From Ctena decussata (taxonomy: Eukaryota > Mollusca > Bivalvia > Lucinida > Lucinidae), in NCBI GenBank assembly GCA_963989385.1, contig OZ022514.1:27197222-27261221 (forward strand): a stretch of DNA of 64,000 nucleotides, given 5' to 3'. The translations under genes and the position numbers were made by a program. Under the pieces are notes generated by a model that did not search any database, was not told where the DNA came from, and worked only from the letters and a program-made list of their open reading frames with translations. The stretch's first letter is position 1. Every line of letters starts with the position of its first letter. Shown here piece by piece: positions 20,810-32,096 of the stretch.

Positions 20810-23223
20810 AACGGTCAAAGGTCAAACTAGGATCATCATTTGAACAAACCTGATAGTTAAACTGTCAAAATATGACAGACATTGGTTAAACCTCAAAAAT
20901 CGATCTTGACCTCTATTGCTAAAATATTCAGGTACTCATTTATTAGACTGTATTTATTAACTTCTTTACCAAATTTTTTTACAAGTTCCATGAACTCTAA
21001 TATTTACCATTTTCCCCATAATAAAGCACCAGAAAGCAAATTTGACCTTGCCAAAAAAATGTCAAAGTCAACCCAAGGTCATCATTTGAACTATCTTGGG
21101 CCGAACTCTTCAAAACTTTCCATGAAATCTTGTGTTCTAGTATTTTCTCATATTTGACCATGACGTAAAAAGGTCAAGGTCAACCCAAGGTCATTTATTT
21201 AAATTATCTTGGTATTACTGGATTACCCAATGCTACACACCAAGTTTCAAGGCCACCAGTCAATTGGTCCTGGAGAAGAAGAATTTTAAAGCTTTTTACC
21301 ATAATTGGGCATAGGGGCCATGTTTGTCATGTGACCTGGACCAGTTGAAAATAAAATTTGTTCCCCCCAGCCCCTGGAGGCTCTATATGAAATTTGGTTA
21401 CAATTGCCCCAGTGGCTTTTGAAAAGACGTTTGAAACTGTCAAAATGTGACAGCAAAGGGTCAAAGGTCAAATAATGACCTTGACCTCTTGTACTCTTAA
21501 ATCTTCATGTACTCATTAAGATAAATGTATATACCAACTTTTAGGCTTTAATCTTCAAAACTTTCCATGAAATCTTATGTTCTAGCAATGGTTAAGGTCA
21601 ATGCAAGGTCATCCTTTACATACATAAATATAAAATCATATACAATATATGGGCGTGGCAGCCATGTTGGTCATGTGACTGAGACTGTTTGAACAAATTT
21701 TCATTCCCTTAACCCCTGGAGACGCTATATGAAATTCAGTTTAAAATGGCCAAGTGGCCTTTGAGGAGATTGTTTGAAATTGTCAACATATGAGAGTTCA
21801 GGTTAAAAGGTCAAAAAATGACCTTAACCTCTTGTACTCATAAATCTTTAAATACTCATTAAGATGTATATACCAGTCTTTCGGCTCAAATCTTCAAAAC
21901 TTTCCATGAAATCTTATGTTCTAGCTATTTCTCATATATGACCTTGCTGTAAAAAAGGTCAAGGTCAACCCAAGGTCATAATTTGTATCATCTTGATAGT
22001 AAAGGAGTGCCCAATGCTACATACAAAGTTTCAAGGCCATCAGTCAATAGGTTCTGGAGCAGAATATTTTAAAGCTTTTTACCATAGTTAGGGCAGGGCA
22101 GCCATGTTGGTCATTTGGCTTGGACCATCTGAACAAATTTTCTTTCCCTCAACCCAAAAAGGGTCTACATGAAATTTGGTAACAATTGGCTCACTGGTTT
22201 TTAAAGAGATTGTCGGAAATTGTCAAACTATGAAAGTTCTGGGTCAAATGTTAAATAATGATCTTGACCTCTTGTACTCATAAATCTTCATGTACTCAAT
22301 AAGAAAACTGTATATACAAATTTTTAGGGCTTAATCTTCAAAACTTGCCATGAAATCGTACGTTCTAGCATTTTTCCATATTTGACCTTGCCGTAAAAAA
22401 GGTCAAGGTCAACCCAAGGTCATAATTTGAACAATCTTGATAGTACTTGAGTGCCCAATGCTACATACCAAGTTTCAAGGACATCGGTCAACTAGTTCTG
22501 GAGAAAAAGATTTTTAACGTTTTTTACCATATATGGGTGTAGCGGCCATGTTGGTCATGTGACCTGGACCGTATGAACAAATTTTCCTTCCCTCAACCCC
22601 TGGAGGCCACATATGATATTTGGTTTTAATTGGCCCAGTGGCTTTTGAGGGATTGTTTGCAAATGTCAAAATATGAGTGTTCTGGGTCAAAGGTCAAAGA
22701 ATGACCTTGACCTCTTGTACTCATAAACTTCATGTACTCATTAAGATGACTGTAGATACCAATTTTAAGCCCAAAATCTTCAACAGTTTCCAAGATATCT
22801 TATGTTCTAGCATTTTGCCATATAAAATCACAAGGAAGCAAATTTAACCTGGCCGTAAAAAAGGTCAAGGTCAACCCAAGGTCATAATTTGAACAATCTT
22901 GGTAGTACTCACATACCCGATGCTACATACCAAGTTTCAAGGCCATCAGCCAACTGGTTCTGGAGAAGAAGATTTTTTTAGGTTTTTACCATATATGGGC
23001 ATGGCGGCCATGTTGGTCATGTGACCAGGACCGTTTGAACAACTTTTCGTTCCCCCTTCCTCTGGAGGCCACATATGAAATTTGGTTACGATTGGCCAAG
23101 TGGTTTCAGAGAAGAAGTCGTTTGAAATTGTGGACGGACGACGGACGACGGACGGACGACGACGGACGACGGAGCCTTACCATCCTATAAGCTCCCCCGG
23201 AGCCTCTGGCTCAGGTGAGCTAA
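20810..23223 (+). mobile_element. Array of about 440-bp units with right end
   Basis: Five or so units marked by 'ttctagcattttcccatatttgacc', 'aaggtcaaggtcaacccaaggtcat', 'ggttctggagaagaagattttt' and 'ggcggccatgttggtcatgtgacc', with a period near 440 bp. The array closes with a GACGGACGACGG microsatellite (23131-23172) and the right-end hairpin GGAGCCTCTGGCTC plus AGGTGAGCTAA (to 23223). It starts directly after the previous right end, without a left end. Confidence 0.75.
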
Positions 23224-24750
23224 AAAGTCATGATCAACCAAAGGTCATCATTCTTGGTAGTACTTCGGTACCCAAAGCTATATACGTACCAAGTTTCAAG
23301 GTCATCCGTCCATTGGTTCTGGAGAAGAAGATTGTTGAAGGTTTTTACCATATATGGGCATTGCAGTCATGTTGGTCATGTGACCTTGACCATCTAAAAA
23401 AATTCGTTCCTCAGCCCCTGCATGCCTAATATGAAATTTAGTTACCACAGACCAGAAGAAAGTGAAAGAAATGCAGACAAAGTTTAAACCTACCATGATT
23501 AAATAACCTGTTAGAATAAGTAAATGTTCTTTGTGTTTCATACAGGTTTTGATTGAGATCAGTCTGACATAAAATAGGTAATATGGTGTGTGTGATGAAT
23601 GTATATACCAACTTTTAGGCCAAAATCTTCAAAACTTTCCATGAAATCTTATGTTCTAGCATTTTCCCATATTTGACCCTGACATAAAAAAGTCATGATC
23701 AACCAAAGGTCATCATTCTTGGTAGTACTTCGGTACCCAAAGCTACGTACCAGGTTTCAAGGTCATCCGTCCATTGGTTCTGGAGAAGAGGATTGTTGAA
23801 GGTTTTTACCATATATGGGCATTGCAGTCATGTTGGTCATGTGACCTTGACCATCTGAAAAAATTCGTTCCCTCAACCCCTGCATGCCTAATATGAAATT
23901 TAGTTACCACAGACCAGTCGCTTTTGAGGAGATGTTTAAAATTGTCAAAATAAGAGAGTCCTGGGTCTAGGATCAAAATATGAATGTGACTTCTTGTATT
24001 AAAAAAAAATCTTTAAAAAATTTTAAAGTAAAAATTTTCGAAACTTTCCGTTGAATCATATGTTTTAGAATTTCCATGTTTGGCCTTGGCGTTAGAAAGG
24101 TCAAGGTCAACCCAAGGTTATCATTTGACTAATCTTGTTAGTACTCGAGTAGGCAATGCTACAAACTAAGTTTGGAGGCCATCCATCCATTGGGTCTGGA
24201 GAAGAAGATTTTTGAAGGTTTTTACCATATATGGGAATGGCGGCCATGTTGGTCATGCGACCTGGACTGCTTAATCAAATTTTCTTTCCCTTAGTCCATG
24301 GCGGCGCTTTATATGAAATCTAGTTACAATTTGCCCAGTTGCTTCTGAGGGGATGTTTAAAATTGTTGAACTATGAGACCTTCTATGGCCAAATAATGAC
24401 TCTGACCTTTTGTACTCATAAAATTTTATGTACTACTCACACATCTTCATGTACTCATTCAAATGACTGTATACACCAATTTATAGCCCAAAACCTTCAA
24501 GAAAGTCCATGAAATCTTATGTTCTAGCATTTTCCCATATAAAGCACCAGAAAGCAAATTTGACAGATCAGTAAGAAAAGTCAACATCAACCCAAGGTCA
24601 TTATTTGAACAATTTTGGTTGTTCTCATGTACCCGATGCTGCAAACCAAGTTTCAAAGTCATAGACCTATTGGTTCTAAAGGAATAGATTTTTAAAGGTC
24701 TTTACCATTTATGGGCATGGCAGCCATGTTGGTCAAGAGACCCAGATCTT
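23224..24750 (+). repeat. Further 440-bp array units with an internal duplication
   Basis: The 205-bp segment 23226-23428 is nearly identical to 23693-23925 ('gtcatgatcaaccaaaggtcatcattcttgg' onward). The two are separated by about 160 bp of unrelated sequence (23429-23590) and part of a unit. The array then decays and ends around 24735 in unique sequence, with no terminal hairpin. Confidence 0.65.
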
Positions 24751-25122
24751 GGGCACAGGCTACTGGCAGTGCTATCTTACGTATAAGCATTTCATCAAAA
24801 GCCTATTATTAAGGGCTTTCAAAAGCTGTTGTAAATTACTTATTTCTTTAAAGGAAAACATATTAAACTCAAATTTTCTTGCAATTTTCCTTCATTTTAT
24901 TGAAACAACTTTGGCATGTCAGAAATCATGTTATTCTGAGAATTAACAAACATGAAACATATTATTTCTGCTTGTTCCCATAGGCAAAAATATTAAGCAA
25001 TAGAAACCATGTAATTTCAAGAGAATTTAAATGGGGGCCAAAAATGGCCCTTATCATACCAGGTCCTTTTAAGTGACCATGACCTCGACCTCAGTCATCA
25101 AGTGGGGTTGGGTGATATTGCA

Positions 25123-25123
<1 letters not shown>
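24751..25123. other. No gene seen
   Basis: AT-rich low-copy sequence between the 440-bp array and the LINE tail. No coding or repeat signal found. Confidence 0.45.
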
Positions 25124-25154
<31 letters not shown>

Positions 25155-25399
25155 TTCTTTATTTTTAGAGGGTGACCCAATTGGTACAACCAATCTTCCT
25201 TGGGGCCGTCTTTTACAAGTTAACATATTTACAACAATGCAACAAAACTGTTTCTTAAACACAAGATCATGAATGACTATGGAAACAAGAATTTAGACCA
25301 TTATCAAACATCTGTGGAAGTTTAAAATAAATGGATCTAACGGTTAAGGAGAGTATATCTTTAATAGCTTTAGCCAAGAACATCCCAAATTTCAATATA
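25124..25399 (-). mobile_element. Non-LTR retrotransposon 3' end
   Basis: On the minus strand, 'ggtcaccctctaaaaataaagaa' (with AATAAA) leads into a (TTAC)n tail at 25124-25151. This is the usual look of CR1/L2-type LINE or LINE-tailed SINE 3' ends. Upstream sequence to 25399 is presumably its 3' UTR, cut by the mariner-type element. No reverse transcriptase remains. Confidence 0.5.
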
Positions 25400-26309
25400 C
25401 GAGGGGCGTTCGGAAAGTTTTGCAAATGACGTAATTTCTCGGTAACCACAATACAGACAGAACTTCTGATTGCAAAAACACATAAAGCTATATTATGCGA
25501 AGAGAATTCTGCAAACAAGGTGCATTTTTTAAAAAAGGACGCATTTTTAACTTCTTTGAAAGAGGTATACCCTAAAGACACTGCAGAATTTTACTTTAGT
25601 AGGCCGTAATTTATATATCGGCAGTCTTTGATATCTTTTTATCTTTGTTAGTTAAAGACAATGCCCAGACAATGTTGTTCTGTAAATATCGCGGAAATAA
25701 GTTTTAATCTGGCTTCCGTACAGGGCCGGGAATATGGATTATCCGTACTTTATGCTGTAGCAATTTCTCCATTTCTACTAAAATTTGATGATTTTGTAAT
25801 GAAAACAAGTGTATTAGCATTCAAAATATTGTCGGCAAGAGCATTTACATGGATCAACGAAAACCTGTCAACAACTTCAAATTAATGCCAAAAATGAAGC
25901 CTCTGCAAGCTTTCAAAAATGACGTTAACGTAAAATTCAATGACGTCATAAGAACTGCGCATTGCTTTGCAAGGAATAAATCGATAACAGTTGCCGCACT
26001 TCTAACTTTTGTATGGATATTATAGGCAACGATGGACAAGCAAATGACAAAGATTAATTTGGTATTAACATGGATATTTGACTTGAATACCTAACACTGA
26101 AAAGATTTTACATATAAAATTAGCCCAGTGGTATGACTGGGACCTATTAAAATGCGTTGTAACTCAATAAAGAAAAGTGTCTTTGTATAGTGTTTGGTAT
26201 CATTGTAAAGACAAAATGCAGTGCTTTCAGTACATGCATAGCAGTTGTACCCAGCATGCTCCTAGCCAAAGTCATGAGGCCATTTGCAAAACTTTTCGAA
26301 CACCCCTCG
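25400..26309. mobile_element. Non-autonomous mariner-type element
   Basis: The ends CGAGGGGCGTTCGGAAAGTT and the inverted CGAGGGGTGTTCGAAAAGTT extend to about 28 bp (through TTTGCAAATG). They are flanked by TATA on both sides (TA duplication). 'CGAGGGGTGTTC' termini are typical of mariner-like elements. At 910 bp it is shorter than an autonomous element, and neither strand has a transposase frame. The interior may be unrelated captured sequence. Confidence 0.75.
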
Positions 26310-26332
26310 TATACTATAAATGTTTTTCAAAG

Positions 26333-27444
26333 ACAAGAATTCCGCGGAATGCTATGTCGCACCTGCATTGCGTTTCCACAGTAGTAAAGACTATATGGTT
26401 AAAAGAACTTTATGAAAAATGGACAAAAATGCTAGGGTCAACACAATTTTGGATGTAAAATTTTACTAAGTCAGAAGAGCATGAAATATAGGCAAAGGGT
26501 AGGAATAACTGCAACATCCCTCGTGAACATTCTAAGAAGAAACTTTATGCCAGGTGTGATGGCTACAGGTATCATACTTTCAGACGAAAGGACTAAAGCG
26601 CCAGGGCCGATATATATTTTGGGGTTTAAAATTTTGCAAAGTCAGCAGAGCATGAAATATATGTAAAGGGTAAATTAATTGCATCAGCCCTCAAAAACAT
26701 TCTAAGAAGAAACTGGATGCCATGTTTGATGATTCTAGGTATCATAAATCGTGAGAAATGGACTTAAACACTAGGGTGGAAATAATTTTGAATATAAAAT
26801 TTTACTAAGTCCGCAGAGCTTGAAATATAGGTCAAGGTATAAATAAGAGCAATAGCCCTCGAAAACATTCTTAGAAGAAGCTTTATGCCAGGTTTGATGA
26901 TTGTAGGTATCATAATTTGCGAGATATCTACTTAAACGCTAGGGTTGACGTAATTGTTGAGGGACGGTTTTACAAAGTCAGCAGAGCATACAATAAAGGT
27001 GAAGGTATAAATAAGAGCAACAGCCCTCAAGAACACTCTAAAAAGAAGCTTTATGCCAGGTTTGATGATTGTAGGTATCATAGTTTGCGAGAAATGGACT
27101 TAAATGCTAGGGTCGACGCTAGGGTCGACGTAATTGTTGGTGGCCTGTTTTACAAAGTCAGCAGAGCATAAAATGCAGGGTAAGGGTAAAAATAAGAGCA
27201 ACAGCCCTCAAGAACATCCTAAGAAGAAGCTTTATGCCTGGTTTGATGATTGTAGGTATCATACTTTGCGAGAAATGGACTTAAATGCTAGAGAGCCTAG
27301 GGTCGACGTAATTGTTGACGGACGGACGGACGGACGGACGGACGGACTGACGGACGGACGTACGGACGAACGGAATGACTGACGTACGGACGGACGGAAA
27401 AGTGAACTCCTATATCGCACCTTGCTAAAGCAGGTGCGACAAAA
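26333..27444 (+). mobile_element. Complete array element, TCGCACCTGC subterminal repeats, 170-bp units
   Basis: The left end ACAAGA is followed by the hairpin ATTCCGCGGAAT (26339-26350) and TCGCACCTGC (26357-26366). About five units of about 170 bp follow ('aactttatgccagg' at 26548, 26718, 26885, 27053, 27233). A GGAC microsatellite lies at 27318-27400. The right end has GCAGGTGCGA (27430-27439), which is the exact complement of the left subterminal repeat and pairs with an adjacent TCGCACCT to make a hairpin. It ends in ACAAAAAA. Confidence 0.8.
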
Positions 27445-27488
27445 AACTGATGTCCCCCCACCAGACCATTTCCCATCCCCTCTAATGA

Positions 27489-30400
27489 AACTAGAACTGT
27501 CGGAGAATCCGACTATACCCCCGCTTAACTGCTTAAATCAAATGGTGTTATTTTCGTTACAAAATGCATAGAGAGAGAACTCATTGTCACCATGTATACC
27601 AAATATCAATATTCAACATAAATCCCTTTCTATGTAATATGGAATATAATGATTTCACATTGACAGAAAGAAAAAATAATGAATACACGCAAGACATAAG
27701 TCTTTATCAGTCTGTATACCAAAATTAATATGAACATTCAAACTTGAATGGTTGCTGTGAAATCTTTTACATAAAATTGCATTATTCAAAGTCAGGAGTT
27801 AAGAAAAATTGGAAAAATATAGGGAAGAATAAGCAGGAGAAGGCTGGTTCTCGATCCCACGATACAACAAGTTATCATCAACCTGCATACAAAATATCTC
27901 TACTCTAACTTACAGAATCTGATGCATAGAAATCTTTTGCAAAAATTGCATTATTCAAAGTAAAGAGAGAAAGAAAATCTGACATATACAGGGAAGAATA
28001 TGCAGGAGAAGGCTGGTTCTCAATCCCACAATACAGGAAGTCATCATCCACCTGCATACCAAATATGTCTACTCTAGCTTGCAGGGTTGTGGAGGAATGT
28101 TTGACAAAAAAATTCATTATTAAAAGTATGGAAAGAAAGAAAACTGGACAAACACAGGGAAGAATAAGTGGAAGAAAGCCGGTTTGCAATCCCACGATGC
28201 AATAACTTGTCATTAACCTGCATACCAAATATGACTACTCTAGCTTGCATGGTTGTGGAGAAATCTTTGACGAAAAATTTCATTATTCAAAGTATGGAAA
28301 GAAAGAAAATCGGACAAATACAGGGAAGAATAAGCAGAAGCCTGGTAATCCCACGATACAACATGTCGTCATCAACCTGCATACCAAATATGACTACTCT
28401 AGCTTCCACGGTAGTGGAGAAATCTTTGACGAAAAATTTCATTATTCAAAGTATGGAAAGAAAGAAAATTGGACAAATGCAGGGAAGAATAAGCAGGAGA
28501 AGGCTGGTTCTCAATCCCACGATACAACATGTCGTCATCAATCTGCATACCAAATACGACTATTCTAGCTTGCACGATTGTGGAGAAATCTTTGACGAAA
28601 AATTTCATTATTCAGAGTATGGAAAGAAAGAAAATCGGACAAATACAGGGAAGAACTAGAACTGTCGGAGAATCCGACTATACCCCTGCTTAAGTGCTTT
28701 AATCAAATAATGTTATTTTCGTTACATTAGGTATAGAGAGAGAGAACTCATTGTCAACATGTATACCGAATATCAATAAATCCCTTTCTATGTATACGTA
28801 ATACGGAATAAAATGATTTCACAAAGACACGCTAGAAAAATTAATAAATACATGTAAGACATAAGTCTTTATCAATCTGTATACCAAATTTGTAGATTCA
28901 AACTTGAAAGGATACTGTGAAATTTGTAAAAAAAAAATGCATTATACTAAGTAAGGAGAGAAAGAAAAACTGGAAAAATATCTAGAAGAATAATCAGGAG
29001 AAGGCTGGTTCTCGATCCCACAATGCAACAGTTATCATCAACCTGCAAACAAAATATCCCTCTTCTAACTTGCAATGGCTGCTTAGAAACCTTTGACAAA
29101 AAAGTCATTCTTCAAAATATGGAGAGAAAGAAAATCAGAGAAATACAGGGAGGAATATGCCAGATATGGCTGGTTTGCAATCCCACAATACAATTAGTCG
29201 TGATCAATCTGTATACCAAATATGAACATTCTACCTTGAAGGGTTACTGTGAAATCTTTTACGAAAAATTGCATGATTACATGTAAAGAGAGAAAGAAAA
29301 TAAAACAAATACATGGAAGAATACGCCAGATACAGCTGGGTTGAATCCCACTATACAATAAGTCGTTTACAATCTGTACGCCAAATATGAACATTCTACC
29401 TTGAAGAGTTGCTGTGAAATCTTTTACAAAAAATTGCATTACCGGGTATTCAATGTAAAGAGAGAAAGAAAATCAGACAAATAAAGGGATACATATGCGG
29501 GAGACGGCTGGTTCTCAATCCCACACTGCAATAAGTTGTCATTAACCTGCATACCAAATACGACTACTCTAGCTTGCATTGGTTGCACAAAACTCTTTGA
29601 TGAAAAACTGCATTATTCAAAGTATGGAAAGAAAGAAAATCAGACAAATACAGGGAAGAATAAGCAGGAGAAGGCTGGTTTGCAATCTCACGATACAACA
29701 TATCGTTATCAACCTGCAAACCAAATATGACTACTCTACCTTACACAGTTGTGGAGAAATTTTTGACAAAAAATTTCATTATTCAAAGTATGGAAAGTAA
29801 GAAAATTGGACAAATACACGAAAGAATAAGCAGAAGGAGGCTGGTTGCAATCCCACGATACAACACACCGTCATCAACCTGTATGCCAAATATGACCACT
29901 CTAGCTTGAATGGTTGTTGAGAAATCTTTGACAAAAAATTTCATTATTCGAAGTATGGAAATAAAGAAGAATGGACAAATAAAGGGAAGAAAAAGCAGGA
30001 GAAGGCTTGTTCTCAATTCCACGATACAACACATCGTCATCAACCTGTACGCCAAATATGACCATTCTAGCTCGTATGGTTGTGGAGAAATCTTTGACGA
30101 AATCTTTGACGAAAAATTCATTATTCAAAGTATGGAAAGTAAGAAAATTGGACAAATACATGGAAGAATAAGCAGGAGGAGGCTGGTTTGCAATCCCACA
30201 ATACAATACACCGTCATCAACCTGTATGCCAAATATGACCATTCTAGCTTGAATGGATGTTGAGAAATCTTCGACGAAAAATTTCATTATTCGAAGTATG
30301 GAAATAAAGAAAAATGGACAAATAAAGGGAAGAATAAGCAGGAGAAGGCTGGTTCTCAATCCCACGATACAACACATCGTCATCAACCTGTACGCCAAAT

Positions 30401-31124
30401 ATGACCATTCTAGCTCGTATGGTTGTGGAGAAATCTTTGACGAAAAATTTGATTAAAAGGGGACGGACGGAAGGACGGACGGAGGGACGGACGGAAGGAC
30501 GGAGGGACGGACGGACGGACAGATGTAAACCAGTATACCCCCCCCCCCACTTTTTCAAAGCGGGGGTATAATAATAAGCAGGAGAAGGCTGATTCTCAAT
30601 CCAACGATACAACATGTCGTCATCAACCTGCATACCAAATATGACCATTCTAGCTTGCACGGTTGTGGAGAAATCTTTGACGAAAAATTTCATTATTCGA
30701 AGTATGGAAAGAAAGAAAATCGGACAAATACATGGAAGAATAAGCAGGAGAAGCCTGGTTCTCAATCCCACGACACAACATGTCGTCATCAACCTGCATA
30801 CCAAATATGACCACTCTAGCTTGCACGGTTGTGGAGAAATCTTTGACGAAAAATTTCATTATTAAAAGTATGGAAAGAAAGAAAATCGGACAAATACATG
30901 GAAGAATAAGCAGGAGAAGCCTGGTTCTCAATCCCACGACACATCATGTCGTCATCAACCTGCATACCAAATATGACTACTCTAGCTTGCACAGTTGTGG
31001 AGAAATCTTTGACGAAAAAAGGGGACGGAAGGACGGACGGAAGGACGGACGGACAGACGGACGGAAGGACGGACGGACAGATGTAAACCAGTAAACCCCC
31101 CACTTTTTCAAAGCGGGGGTATAA
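27489..31124 (+). mobile_element. Array element(s), TATACCCCCGCTT subterminal repeats, 165-170-bp units
   Basis: The left end is AACTAGAACT plus the hairpin GTCGGAGAATCCGAC (27499-27513) plus TATACCCCCGCTT (27514-27526). A second copy of this left end starts at 28654. The array unit is about 165-170 bp ('gagaaatctttgacgaaaaatttcattattc...'). There are two right ends with exact AAGCGGGGGTATA (30558-30570 and 31111-31123), each preceded by a GGAC/GGAAG microsatellite (30462-30523, 31019-31080). Array units resume immediately after the first right end. The arrangement looks like two merged or nested copies. Long frames on both strands arise from the repeat and are not genes. Confidence 0.8.
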
Positions 31125-32096
31125 TGATGTATCCTGGCCAGTTTGGTGAAATTCCATCAACTGGTTCAAGAGATATCACTGGTACAAGATTTTTTTTTGA
31201 TTGATTTCTTGCTTAACGTCCATGGTAAACAGCTAAGGTCATTTCGGGACGCTTAGTTAACCTAACCACACTATTCCTGGGCAGGCTTAGACCTCCTAAG
31301 CGGTTAACCAGTACTAAGTGCACATACTTTCGCCAGTAGCTGACAACTGCCCTTCTTGAATCAGCAGAAGGAGAAACGAAATAATGTGGCCAGACCGGGT
31401 TTCGAACCCAGGACCTCTGACTTATGCATCAGGTTCCCTACTGAATGCGCTACGCGGCCCGGCAAACTGGTACAAGAAGTTGTCATCTAAGTCCTCCAGT
31501 GACCTTGAAGATATGGTCAAGGTCACCAAAACCTAATCACCTCTTAAACTTGTCCCAATGATGTATCCATGCCAGTTTGGTGAAATTCCATCCACTGGTT
31601 CAGGAGATATAGTGGGTACAAGAAATTGTCATCTAAGTTCTCCAGTGACCTTGAAAATGAGATCAAGGTCACCAAAATCTAATCTCCCAATGATGTATCC
31701 ATGCAAGTTTGGTGAAATTCCATCCATTGGTTCAAGAGATATCGTGCATACAAGAAATCTGTCACAGGGACGCCGAAGCCCAGGATCCGCACTGAAAACA
31801 ATACGTCCCCCCTCACATTTGGGGGGGGGGGGGGGGGGGGACATAAAAATTCGAAGTCTGTGACCTTGACCTTTAGGTCATGTCCGGGGCTGGGGATGAT
31901 GCTGTTTTTTGGACCAACATGTACCATTTCATCATATTTAATTAAAACTGATGAACGGGTTTAGAGAATATGAGATCTTAAAAATTTTACATAAAACTTT
32001 AATATAAAATTTCTAAGTCTGTAACCTTGACCTATATATATATATATACCAGGGGTGGGGATGGTGCTCAATAAAATTAACACCAATATCTATCAT
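31125..32096 (+). mobile_element. Array fragment, 'ccagtttggtgaaattcca' family, with poly-G right end
   Basis: About 120-bp units ('gatgtatccatgccagtttggtgaaattccatc...ccagtgaccttgaaaat') run from 31125 to about 31750 and are interrupted by a SINE. A right-end-like hairpin follows, in which ACGTCCCCCC pairs with GGGGGGACATAAAAA, its G side expanded to 20 consecutive G (31821-31840). Further related units continue to 32096, where a hAT-like element starts, and resume at 36404. Confidence 0.55.
31190..31465 (-). mobile_element. tRNA-derived SINE, family A, copy 2
   Basis: Same structure and orientation as the copy at 529. It is flanked by the perfect 12-bp duplication ACTGGTACAAGA (31178-31189, 31466-31477). 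The anticodon arm is changed (TTATGCATCAGG), so it is no longer a perfect palindrome. It was inserted into the 120-bp-unit array, whose phrase 'ctggttcaagagatatcactggtacaag' is interrupted. Confidence 0.9.

Noticed and set aside
25661..25885. Transposase remnant in the mariner-type element
   Set aside because: The 74-codon frame has no D-D-D block or helix-turn-helix resemblance.
27489..31124. CRISPR array
   Set aside because: Direct repeats are 165-170 bp with no short constant spacer-repeat pattern, and the DNA is clearly eukaryotic.
28168..31169. Several overlapping open frames of 80-186 codons on both strands
   Set aside because: They track the 165-170-bp tandem unit, recur once per unit and are open on both strands. 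No domain, so repeat by-products.
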